A stretch of 64,000 bases of DNA, taken from Vigna angularis. Its lineage: Eukaryota; Streptophyta; Magnoliopsida; Fabales; Fabaceae. Of the stretch, positions 37,305 to 48,500 are shown in pieces. The position numbers and the translations under genes are program-made. Numbering within the stretch: position 1 is the stretch's first letter; every line of letters starts with the position of its first letter. Under the pieces are notes generated by a model. The model ran no database searches. It was not told where the DNA came from and worked only from the letters and a program-made list of their open reading frames with translations. The stretch spans positions 8,802,479-8,866,478 of the forward strand of contig NC_068977.1 of the NCBI RefSeq assembly GCF_016808095.1, given 5' to 3'.

Positions 37305-38086
37305 ATGTTTGGGTGGAGACCTCGGAAAAAGAAGCTTCCTAATGTTTTGTCAGTAAGTACTCTTTTTGGTTTTTTGTCAGTGCAATATTGCATGAAAAAT
37401 ACTCCTAAACCAAAAGAATTCCTGTATGGACGATGATAGGTTACCAACTTCTTCTAATAATTTTTTTATAATAGATTATGTGTTACTATTTGTCTGTATA
37501 TTTGAAACGGATCAATCACATTTTATTACCTGTCATTTTCCTTTGTATCTGGTTTAGTGTCATTTTCAGCTTATTTTGTTGCAGATAGTTGAACTTAAGG
37601 TGCATATGGATTGCGAAGGATGCGAAGAAAGAATTAGAAGGGCAATCTCCAAATTGAATGGCAAGAGCTCAACCATTCAAAAACTTTTTATTTTATTTTA
37701 TCTTAATGATTGTAATAAGTTAGTAATTTCTAGGGTTGATGAAGTGTGAAATTTGGCATGCAGGAGTTGATAGCTTGGACATAGACATGGATCAGCAGAA
37801 GGTGACAGTAAGAGGGTATGTGGAGAAAGGGAAGGTGTTAAGGATTGTGAGAAGAACAGGAAGAAGAGCAGAATATTGGCCATTTCCTTATGACAGTGAA
37901 TACTACCCTTATGCCTCTCAATACTTGGATGAGTCAACTTTTTCTTCTACCTATAACTACTACAGACATGGTTACAATGAGAGTGTTTATGGCTACTTTC
38001 CTGATCAAGCATATTCTACTGTTCAGGATGAAACAGTCTTTCTCTTCAGTGATGACAATGTTCATGCACCCTGTGCCATCATGTGA
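37305..38086 (+). CDS. Heavy-metal-associated isoprenylated plant protein (HIPP)
   Basis: Three exons: 37305-37352, 37585-37660 and 37764-38086, giving 148 residues. Exon 1 encodes MFGWRPRKKKLPNVLS. Exon 2 begins the HMA domain (IVELKVHMDCEGCEERIRRA) with the metal-binding MDCxGC motif. Exon 3 continues VDSLDIDMDQQKVTVRGYVE and KVLRIVRRTGRRAEYWPFPY, then a Tyr-rich tail. The last four residues, CAIM, form a CaaX box, so the protein is expected to be farnesylated and membrane-tethered. HIPPs bind metals such as Cd, Cu or Zn and act in detoxification and stress signalling. Intron 1 is GT-AG (phase 0). Intron 2 has a GC donor (AATG|GCAAGAG) and a normal AG acceptor (phase 1). Another in-frame ATG at 37296 would add three residues (MYN). 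A polyadenylation-like AATAAA lies near 38157. The family call is secure; the number within the family is not. Confidence 0.92.
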
Positions 38087-38880
38087 ATCATTATCTACCT
38101 GCCTCTGCTCATATAATCACAACTAATCAAGTTGTCTGAGTTTCATCATCAAAGGAAATAAAAAATAAAAAGAGAGTTGCTATGGTAGCCAGAGAAATCT
38201 AAGGTTTTTTTTATGAATCTTTTGATTTAATAGTGAATGAATTTCACAGCAGCTATAAAAAATTATAGTAGTCCTAATCTTGTGTTTGGATTCGACATGA
38301 TTAAGAGAATAATTATTTTTATATAAACTGAAGTATTTTATGGTAAAATATGTTGTTTGGATAAAGAATTTTGAAGAAATTAAAACTTTTTAATTTTATT
38401 AGAGTAATTAGATTATTTAAAATTAAAGAATTTAAAATTTTATTTTTAAAAAAATAGAATTTAAAATTTTTCACATGATTATATTTATATTTTGATATTT
38501 GTACTTTGGAGTTTGGATTCAATCATCCAATTTAATTTTGACACAAAGCTTCATTATTTCTATTTTTTTTTACATAAAGAAATATTAGTATACAAAATAA
38601 AAATATTTCTTTGATGTAAATTAAGAAACATTTTTGTAAATATAGAATAAAAAAAATCTTATAAAACATTCACTATAAAATAACATAAATCAAAATCAGT
38701 TAAAAAAATATTAATACTGACATTTTTTAATTTTTAATAATTATTTGATATTTAAATTGTTTTGAATTTGATGACAATCCAAATATATCTATTCACTAAA
38801 TTTAAATTTTATATAAAATTAAAACATTTAGAATATAAATATTTTAAAATAAAATTCATTCATATTTAATATGTGACATT
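38087..38880. other. HIPP 3' flank and AT-rich spacer
   Basis: The first ~130 bp are the likely 3' UTR. The remainder is AT-rich with nothing recognised. Confidence 0.5.
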
Positions 38881-40504
38881 CCAATCACATGGTATAAATA
38901 CTACAAAGAAGTTATCATATATTCAATAAAGTAGAACAGTTAACGGACAGGAAATATAAAGTTTAATTACAATCATTTAACATAATATAAATCAAACTTC
39001 ATATACAAGTTATTAAAACAAAACTATATACAAAATTTCAGGTCTAAAAGAAACTAAACATCAACTGCATCTCCTTCGAATGCTTGCTCTACCAAGACAT
39101 CATCACCACAGATCATGCAATAAACAACTATACCATTTAAAACTATAAACATAAGAGAAAGTAAGTTAAAACACCCAAACAGACTCGAACCCACTCGTCC
39201 AACGAACAGCCAGAAATAGACTTCCTAGCGAGCATAGGCTCGCCCAGCAAGAGACAAAACAACAAGCTTCACAACTCCAACGAGCTGACTCGCTTAGTCT
39301 CTGAAACTCTCTGCTAGAAACCTTGTATACTTGGTTGACGAGCAGCCTTTACTCGCCCATCGAGAGCCAAAACAGCAAGCTCCACAAGCCCAACGAGTTG
39401 GCTCACCTAGCCATTGGAACTCACTGCCAGAACTCCCATAAACTCGCCCAGCAAGCTCTTCTTGCTCGCCTAGCCTCTCTACATAATTCTGCAGCACCTA
39501 AACTACAAAATTTGCACCACCAAACCCCTATAACATATCCTAAACACTTTTACCAACTTCTAACACTCCTAGATTGAGTTCTAAACTAAAATGGACCTAA
39601 CCAAATGTGTATATCCCAACTTAAACTAGTTTTCAATTATTTTACAACAAGATTCCAACTTAAAAACAACTAAAACCTCACTTTATAGACTTTAAATCAA
39701 TTCTACTTATTTTAACTCATAGAAAAGCAACTTATGGACTTTAACAAGTCAAAAATGACTTAACAACATACTTCAAACCTTTCATTTTGACACAAAACCT
39801 ATATTTCAAAATCTTACTAGTCCAAACCTACAAAATGAACTTAAAAACTTTATAAACTCAAATTTTTTACTACTCACACCTCATACTACAAATTGTTAAC
39901 AACCCCAACAAGTCTTAATTGGTCACAAATTATCATATATAAATCAACTTTATCCTTTTAACTCGTAATTCAAAATTTCAACTATTAACACCTCTATTTT
40001 AGACTAAAAAGACCTATTGTTTCACCTAATCTTTTTTTCTCAATAACTTAGCAACATTTAACACCACCAACATCCAATAACAGAAAAAATTCATAGCTAA
40101 AGCAAGTCTTAACAACATCATCACATTCCATAATCATTCACAACATCAAGCATCCAAAGACTAGTTAGAATCATTCAATTACAATTTATACTAAAATTGA
40201 TATTTACTTTCAACTAAATCAACATAATTTACTACCAAATCATAAATCATACAATTCAAAGCAAAAGTAGAAACAAAGAAAGTTCACTAGCTTCCTTTAC
40301 CTTAAGAAGAACTACCAAGCTCTAAACACACACAATTGTTGCTTCAAGAACAAAGAACTCTAGAAACGTCTATAAAACACAGAATTGTGATCAAAGAGAG
40401 TCCTTAGAACCTCTGATCAACAAGGAACTAGGGAAAGAGACCATAAGACACATGCAACAAAGAATTTGCGTGCACGATCTCAACCTAAGAACTACAAGAA
40501 AAAG
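38881..40504. repeat. Probable LTR-retrotransposon-derived non-coding segment
   Basis: Moderate GC around 39180-39500, with two copies of a phrase (ACAAGCTTCACAACTCCAAC near 39262 and GCAAGCTCCACAAGCCCAAC near 39376) about 114 bp apart and many CTCGCCCAGCAAG words. The overall make-up, a CA-rich leader-like strand ending in CTAGGGAAAGAGACC, resembles the gypsy LTR candidate at 12265-14788. There is no coding domain and the ends are not defined. Confidence 0.4.
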
Positions 40505-41028
40505 TGTTGGGAATCCAAGAGTGAGTCAAAGTCCCACATTGGATAGAAATGAGAAAGTAGAGCAATATATAAAGGTGAAAGACCCATTAGCCCATTGCCT
40601 TAAGGTTTTGGGTAAAGAGTGGTGTCGATCCTTTATATGGTTGGGCTCTAATGTTATTGGTGTTTGTGTAACCCACATGGAACCTCCTCCTCGATAGACC
40701 CAATAGTGGTATCAAAGTCGATGGTTTGTCTAGGTGACCGGCTCAGACGAGTATAATGATCCCTATACCGAATTCTTCCTGGAAAAGGGTATTCAAGTAA
40801 GCGAGTTCCGTTAGGAGTGTACCTATGTGGAAGGGACTCACCCTTGAGGGGGAGATTTTTGGAAATCCAAGAGTGAGTCAAAGTCCCACATTGGATAGAA
40901 ATGAGAAAGTATAGTAGTATATAAAGGTGAAAGACCCATTAAATCATTGCCTTAATATGTTTGGTAGAGAGTGGTGTCGATCCCTTATATAGTTGGCTTA
41001 GATGTTATTGGTGTTTGTATAACGCACA
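40505..41028 (+). mobile_element. TRIM retroelement (family B), both LTRs present
   Basis: The 5' LTR (40505-40677, TGTTGGGAATCC to CCCACA) and the 3' LTR (40857-41028, TTTTGGAAATCC to CGCACA) are about 172 bp each and alike along their length. They share CAAGAGTGAGTCAAAGTCCC and GAGTGGTGTCGATCC. The internal ~180 bp carries TGGTATCAAAGTCGATGG (40707 onward), a primer-site-like sequence about 29 bp inside the LTR end, and the purine tract GAGGGGGAGA just before the 3' LTR. There is no coding capacity. Flanking AAAAG and AAAGA are only a weak target-duplication candidate. It is inserted at the edge of the repeat segment 38881-40504. Confidence 0.85.
40531..40925 (+). promoter_or_regulatory. 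USE-like plus TATA pairs in both LTRs of TRIM family B
   Basis: GTCCCACATTG (one base off the plant USE) lies at 40531-40541, with TATATAAA at 40566-40573. In the 3' LTR they lie at 40883-40893 and 40918-40925. The gap is 24 bp in both, the same as in family A. Confidence 0.5.
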
Positions 41029-42919
41029 AAGAATTATAGGCACTTCCTAATTGTCAAACAGATGATCAAGAAGTTATAATACACAAAAAATTAATTTATT
41101 CTTTATTTTAATTTTTATATATTTAAAAAAAAGACGGGTTAACGGGTTAATCCCACCTTTAGTCCACTAATTTGGCTACCTAGGTGGGCAGGTTGAATAG
41201 ACGAGTTGAAAAATACAACCTGGCTTGCCAAATTTTATCAAGTTGACTCGTGAGCATGAATCCGTTTTTTCATTCCTAAACACAAGCTTTAAACATTTCA
41301 TAGTACATGTCAAACGTTAACCTCTAATTATTTTATGCTCGTAAAGAATACAAGCTTCTTAACTTTGTCAATAAGTTTTCCCAACATATCACTGTCACAA
41401 AGATCTCACGAAGGACTTACTAAAAGTATATTTGTGCAAATGACACTCTAGAAGAAGGCAAGTTGTAGCTATAGAGTGAACCATCTGTGTCAAAACCTGC
41501 ACTATGCTCAAAGGTGGAAAGAAGTCACCTACCCTACTTGTAAGTCTTTTTCATGCTCCAATGGTGTTGTCAAAGTAGGTGCACGTATTCAATGCTTCAC
41601 ACTAAGAGCATTAATGCATCTCAAAGCCCCAAACGGAAGAAGAGGTTGCTTCATATAGAAGACTTTCAAAGTGGTCAGAAAAGAAATTGTAATGTCTATA
41701 TTCTTGATGTGCCTATATAAAGATATGTTTCAAAAGAAGAAGATGCAAATTGAAAAACTAAAAATGAAATAAGGAAGAGATGGTACAAAACATGCCACCT
41801 TAGAGAGAATTGGAAGCATAAGTGTACTGGAGATGCATCACTTGAAAAATGTTCTTCAAGATAAGATCCAACAAACTCTCAATAAATTCAAGGATGATTA
41901 CAAGTCTATTTATTCAAGTGTGCCTTTCCTAGAAAGAAGTGTCTTATCTATAGGTCATGTGGTTTGGCCAAATGTTAAAAAGAAATGGATTAAAAATAAT
42001 GTGAACATATTTTTAATGATGGTCTAAGTGTGAACGCAAAACCAATAAATACATTGACGTGAACTTAAGTCTAATAATTTGTGAATATACTAATGCACTA
42101 ATCCTATTATTACTCAAACTTAATCAACTAATCATGTGTTAATTATGCTTTAGATAACATGTGAAGTTGTTACAACATTTAAAAGGGATGCGGGATAATT
42201 TATATTTATCACACGAGCTTGAAAGTGACTAGTGGAGAAAATTATAACTTTCGATTGACTTTCTAACATTGGGTCATCCATCTCTTAGATTTCTAGAATA
42301 TTTTCAAACATTTTATAATCTTCTCTAAATGATTCTAGAAGCTCCTAAATTTACAAGATCTTTTAATGCTTCTACCTCTTCTCAACTCCTATTCTCTTTT
42401 CTCTTATCTTCCATGATTCTGTGTTACTAGAGATTCTTATCGGCATTGATGATTCTTATATATCTTTTGTTGAGCTTGACAATATTGATGCAGTGTTCAA
42501 AGTTAATTTGGATAGGCACCTGCTTTAAGAACTTCAAGATGTTCAGCATTACAAATTATTTAACCTATGTAAAAAAGGTTTTCTTGCAACGAACGGTGGA
42601 AGTGTTGGTGGTAGCAGAAAATTGTTTGCACTGAGAGTTTTCCTTGTAGTTAAGAGCAATTATGAGTTCTTTCATAACATATCTCCTTTATATTTGAGAA
42701 TGAATCGTTATGTTTATGGGGTTTTATTGCAAAAGATATATGTCAGGACCAAGGTGTTTAAAATTGTGTTTTTATAAGAGACGCTTGTGTAATGCATGAA
42801 ATGTGTTAAATCGTTCACTGGTTATATAGCCTTTAGACACTCTGGTCTAATGAATGTGAAAAATGATGCATGAGAATTATATAGAAAAAGACATATTATT
42901 AATCATATTTTTCAACAAA
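41029..42919. other. Intergenic DNA, no gene recognised
   Basis: 41133-41280 resembles the hAT-like repeat at 35521-36060 (CGGGTTAACGGG words). 41460-42030 has a run of short plus-strand frames without a recognisable domain or splice pattern, possibly a decayed element or gene. The rest is AT-rich. Confidence 0.45.
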
Positions 42920-43050
42920 TTCTATGTTTCACGAAGTTTGTAAACGTTTTAATATTTCTATAAGAGGTTTTGTAAAATTATCAACTAGTTGATCTTTTGT
43001 AAGTTAAAATGTAAATTTACAATCTCATTTCAATATAATATTTTTAGATA
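42920..43050 (-). pseudogene. Small copia RNase H tail fragment
   Basis: Minus-strand translation gives TKDQLVDNFTKPLIEILKRL, which matches the closing segment of copia polyproteins (TKDQLADIFTKPL-like). Flanking frames are broken. It is an isolated relic without LTRs. Confidence 0.5.
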
Positions 43051-43355
43051 GGTTAATGGTAACACTCTTCAGCACAAAAAATAAAAAATATAAATATTTC
43101 CTTCTTATATGCTCGTCTAAATTCATTCCACATTAACTTAGAAAATTGTTCATTAGTAACACTAAATATAATATAATTTACATAAATTTAAATGAATTTA
43201 GATACTTATTACATACCGATGGACTTTGCTTTGCACCATAAAAGACTTTACATACGGAAGGATTTTGCTTTACACTATAAAAGACTTTTTCACTGCTGAA
43301 CTAAAAATGATCTATTCAAAGCATATCTTAATATGTTAAAACAAAAGATTTTGTG

Positions 43356-43440
<85 letters not shown>

Positions 43441-45558
43441 TTTGCTGATAAAGGAAATCATAAAAGACTTTATTTAGATTGAGAATGTAACATTTTCAAA
43501 TTCGAAGGACTATTCTAAGTAAACTTCTTTTATTAGACTACTTAAAAACGTATTTTATACATCTTTTTAATTATTATTTTCATCCATTTGATAAAACATT
43601 ATTTCCCTGGAGACAATAAATAGTATATATCTCTTCTAATCTTACATGAGGATAAATTTTCATATATTCTATTTCTTCTTGTCCTGGGTGGCATTTGATA
43701 TAAACCTTACATCACATAAGCATATATTTTCAATAGTCCAGTTCACCAATTTGAACATAAGAGTACTTCGATTATTTATCCCTCATTCTCTATATCGTAT
43801 TAGGAACTAGTCTTTTGTTCTATCAAATATTATCATTTTAATCCTGTAGTGCAAGAAAATTAATAATATAATGAAACGTAGTCTTAAAAGTGAAACAATT
43901 TCTAACGTGAAAACTACTCTGATAGTTTAGACAATCTACTAAATTGTTCTTTTAAACTGAACTAAATTATAGTTTAGCACAGAACTTAAAATAGTTCGAT
44001 TTCAGATCAATTAACTACTTGAGGTCATCAATTTTGGATTTTGCAAATTTTAAAACAAACCATTTAAGTAAATATATGTTTGCCTGTAATTTACATAACA
44101 TGATTACTACTAAAAAAGATCATTTTCGGAACAAAACAAACCCTATATGCCACATATGAAACACCAGAAAACATTCTAGCAAGTTTAATTGTATTTTCGA
44201 TAAGATTACATCAGAAAAAGAATAAATGAGATTGCATGTCGAAAAGTCACAGTAAACAAAAATGGCACCAAAACAAATAAATAAATCTCATGCATTAGAG
44301 TACAAGATTGCTGACACCAAAACTGCACCCTCGGGAAGCTTAATGAGGGCATGTCTATTGAAAATTCTCACTCAAGTGAAGCGCTATGAAAAACCCTGCA
44401 ATATATAAAAGCTAGCACATCAAGATCGAAAGACATGCAATACCACAAGCTACAAAACACAAACGATAGCGCATCAAAGCCAAGCACAGCACATATTGAA
44501 GTGATGGCCACCTATTACAAAATATCAAAATTAAAAAATTATAAGTTACAACTTTTGTATTCCAAGCTTAGATACGATAGGAAGTGTAAGACAAAGTTGA
44601 CATTTAGCTTGCAATTGACTGGAGATCTTTCTCTGTTGCTGTTGAATTAGCAGTTCAGAATTCATAGCTGATTGGGGAAACACAACTATGAGACCAACCA
44701 TGCAAGATATTATCATATCACCTTCAACACAAAAACCTTAAAGCTATGGGTTTGTGAATCTTCCTCTTTATATATTATTTAACTTTCTTATTTTTACTCA
44801 ATGTAAAACTCAAACTTCCTTGGATTTCTAACATAATTATGTGTTGTGGGGAACACACATGATTATTCTTATTTATAATGAAGAGATATAACAATAAGAA
44901 ATAAAAATAATATCTAATAATGGAAAATAAAACATAAGATATTTCTCTATCAAATTATACCATAATTCCTTATTTAATGCAACCAAACCATATCTTTAAC
45001 ATAATAAAATCATATCTCTAACAATATACACACACATTATAATAAAAAAATTACATAAATTTAAAAGACATTAATAATTGAAAGTCGTAACTCAGGGTCA
45101 GCTGATGGTTTGCAACATATACACGAGAACAGGGTATCAATTAGCATGCCCAAAAGAGTTGTATACTTTCAAAACAAAAAAGAGAGAAATTATGAAATAA
45201 TCCCCAAAATTTTGGATGAATAACTATCACTTAGGGACAGAAAAGGGCTTGATAGTCCCCCCATGGAACCAATTTTTACTGCTATTGCTTCTAGCAGAAA
45301 ACACTCAGCGGAGAAAACCTGAAGGCTCAGGGTGGCTCTACATTGCTACAGAACCATAGCTAGCTTTGATAACTATGCTACCAATTTGAATTGGGTATTT
45401 AGATTTATTCAACAATCACCCAACAGTCCATCGCAGTCAACTTTACAAGGTAACAAAGTAATCCATAAATAAATGAAAGTGTAAGAGGAAATGCATGAAA
45501 AGTATTGCTAATAAAAAGATAAAATCTAATGGCAAGATCAGAACCATACCACAATAAA
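43051..45558. other. AT-rich intergenic DNA and bystin 3' flank
   Basis: Contains a long (AT)n tract. 44140-44720 is somewhat less AT-rich with no recognisable product. About 45240-45558 is probably the 3' UTR of the minus-strand bystin gene. Confidence 0.5.
43361..43436. repeat. (TA)38 microsatellite
   Basis: Uninterrupted alternating TA run of 76 bp, the longest in the window. Confidence 0.97.
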
Positions 45559-48500
45559 TTAATCCTCCTCCATTGGTACATCTGGAATGTCAAATCTATC
45601 CTCTTCAATAGTCTTGTTTATCACAAATACTGGACTGGGTATTGGTTGTCAAGGAAAGAGTATGCAACAGCAATATTTATCAAAATCATAATTGAGCTAG
45701 TTCCAAGTTAGAATTAGACATGCTACAAGATGAATGCCAATTGCTGTAACCAATCAACAATTTCTTGCTCATAAATTAGTGTAGTTCAGAAATTTAAATA
45801 AATAAATAAAAAGACACGATCTTCTGTCAGTTAGGTATTTCGGCTGTCATGTCGTGTCAATTACTACAGTATCAGCATATTTCTTCCTGAATTTCTGCTG
45901 AATTAAATGCCTTGAATGTTTACAGGGCTGAATAGTTGACACAAAAATTTAAGATATTAACACTCAGCAGGGGGACCTGAATTTATTATAGCAAAATTGC
46001 ATTTAAAGCTTCTTCGTATTAATTAGTTATATTATCTGAATTTCTTGTTTCTAGCCACGTCAATACACTGAAGCTAACATGCAACTAAGACTTCATCATG
46101 AAGCCCTCCTAGATCATACGTGAGTTACTATAGATACCATATCATTCATCAACCTTAAGAAAGACAAGTATGGGTAAGAAGGTGGAAAATGTAAAGGATA
46201 TAAATTGACATAAGGTCTTCCTCCTTTTCACCTCGGTTGCGGCTGTGTTCTAGCTCTCTATAGATTTCTGGTGTAACCTGCAGTAGGAGGAAACAAAATC
46301 AATCGGAGCCAGCAATTTGAAACAGAAGAAAAGCAACCCATTAGATTTGATGCTCTCACCAATTTATGCTTCTGCTTTTCCAGTAGATCCCTTAATCCAT
46401 CCTTATCTTCCTTTTGCAACTCATTCTTATACCTGAAATATCATAAAAAATCAACTTAAAATTAAAAAGGGGTCAGTAAAATTAATCATTACTTTATTTC
46501 ATGTTACGCACTAATTATAAGTAGGTTTAATAGGTTCGGAGATCCCTATATTTACAGGTTCGTTTCAATTGGGTCCTCCAATTTTGGAAGTGATCAATTG
46601 GATCCCTAATTTGGTCAATTTGATTCAATAATAACATTTTCGTTAAATACAGTTAACGACATTAACTTTTTTAAGCTGAGGCATCCAGGTGGCACCGTAT
46701 AGGTAGATTTTTAACATTTTTAATTGTTAAATATATTAATTGTTAAATATTAATTGTTTAACATAATTTAATATGTTTAATAATTTCTCTACCCAGATTC
46801 CTCCTGAATATGGCACCTGGCAGCACCTCCAGTACCTCGCCGTCTCCAGCAACGAGCTCATGGGAAACATCCCTCCGGAGCTTGGAAACCTCCCCACGCT
46901 TCACGAGCTCTATTGTGGAAACCTCACTCTTCCTCTTCCAAATCCCCTTCTGACTTCAAACCTTCCTCACCTTCTTCTTTTCCATTCTAATCATATTATT
47001 TTTATTTTTCTCAAACCACGGTCAGACATTCCAACAAAACAACACCAACAGTAGTCGTCACCTAGTCTGCGGCGGGCATCGCTTTCTCTTGGGAGGAGGT
47101 TGTCCAACGGGCTCAAGGTATCGCCGGTGGTGGTGGACTCCGCCGCAAAGAAAAAGATGGCCACCATTGTCGCCGGGATCTCGAAGGTCTCCGATGCGCT
47201 GGTTGGGTCCAAGAGTGCGAGAAAGAATTGGGATGAGCAACCCCCGGCCACGCCGATTGAAACTGAACACAAAGAAAAGGGTGGTTCTAATTTTGCAGAG
47301 AAATCCAATTTTGCAGCTATGGGTATCATCATTCATGAAAAGGGTGGTTCTAATTTTGCAGAGAAGTCCACCCTCACACATCTCAGCCGCTTCATGTGCC
47401 CCCACTGCAAGAAAACCTCTGGAACCTTGAGCCCTTGCACCCTTTCTGGTTCCTCTCTTCGGCCTCCATACCTACACCACACAGAACAACAAAACCGCTC
47501 ATCAAGCTTCAGTTTTTCACCATACAGAAAAAGGGGGTTTGTGTTCTCAGACTCCATGCAATGTTGACCACTCAAACCCTTCTCTGCACGAGAGAACACG
47601 ATTTTGACAATCTTTGAGCACAAAGAGAAACCAGAAACGTCAGTCAGTTCCAACAACGAGATTGGAGTTGGGTGTGGGAGGGTGAGAAGAAAGTTTCCCA
47701 AAGAGAGGAGAAGGTGAGGAAGAGGAAGGGGAAGTGGAGAAGGTGGTTTCCACACAACGAGATATTTCTAATTATATATTATTAATTGTTTAACATAATT
47801 TAATAGGTTTAATAATTTCTAATTATATTTTCATTTATTAATATATTTAACAATTAAAAATACGGTGCCACCTGGATGCCTCAGCTTAAAAAAGTTAACG
47901 TTGTTAACTGCATTTAACGAAAATGCTATTATTGAATCAAATTGACCAAATTAGGGACCCAATTGATCACTTCTAAAATTGGAAGACCCAATTGAAACGA
48001 ACCCGCAAATATAGGGACCTCCGAACGTATTAAACCTTATAAGTATTATTCATTGATGATATAGGAATTATACCAGAATTCACTTTCTCTGCTCTAACAG
48101 TTTGTTTGTCTTGGATGATTTAGGGAGGATAACGGATATTTCTTGTGTTTGTAAGAAATTAAGTATTAAGTATTTGAACAAAAAACATGTAGAGCCACCA
48201 TTGGGAACACCATTGCAGTGTTTGCCCAAAGTTGAGAGAAAGATGACAGGTTTTGTAGTTAGAGTGGGCCAAGTATTTGCAAAAGTGAATAAAAAAAAGG
48301 GTTGATCTCATGTTGACTAGAAACATAACCAAATTATAATATATACACACACACAAGTGAATGCAATCCTTATTTAACAAATCAATTTTGTTTGATTGAG
48401 TTAAGTTTAAGGTTCCCTGTCTAAGAAAAAGAATCGGATAATATGTAACATGGGCTGGGAGAGGTTATTATCAGTTTTATCCTTAAAGAAAAATCAAATC

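Larger units (their letters stand above)
46524..48036. mobile_element. MULE with captured gene fragments (Pack-MULE-like), in bystin intron 7
   Basis: The left end GGTTTAATAGGTTCGGAG and the right end (inverted, one mismatch) are the same termini as the element at 16814-18235. The 9-bp duplication TTATAAGTA flanks it at 46515-46523 and 48037-48045. Inverted arms are about 200 bp and include TCCAGGTGGCACCGTAT on the left and its inverse on the right, with more mismatches than the first element, so it is older. The interior is clearly GC-richer than the surroundings and contains coding-like pieces. No transposase is present. It adds 1513 bp to intron 7 without touching a splice site. Confidence 0.93.

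Noticed and set aside
37181..37447. 88-codon minus-strand frame
   Set aside because: It is the reverse of HIPP exon 1 and intron 1; the plus strand carries the conserved coding signal and splice sites.
37736..37763. HIPP exon 3 frame beginning inside intron 2
   Set aside because: The extra N-terminal codons are intronic; the AG at 37762-37763 and the preceding HMA half-domain show the true junction.
40452..40881. Frames across the family B TRIM on both strands
   Set aside because: They coincide with LTR and internal non-coding sequence and have no domain.
47333..47755. 140-codon minus-strand frame in the MULE interior
   Set aside because: GC-rich captured DNA is open in many frames. No domain is recognised and there is no promoter or splice evidence; it is kept only as part of the cargo description.
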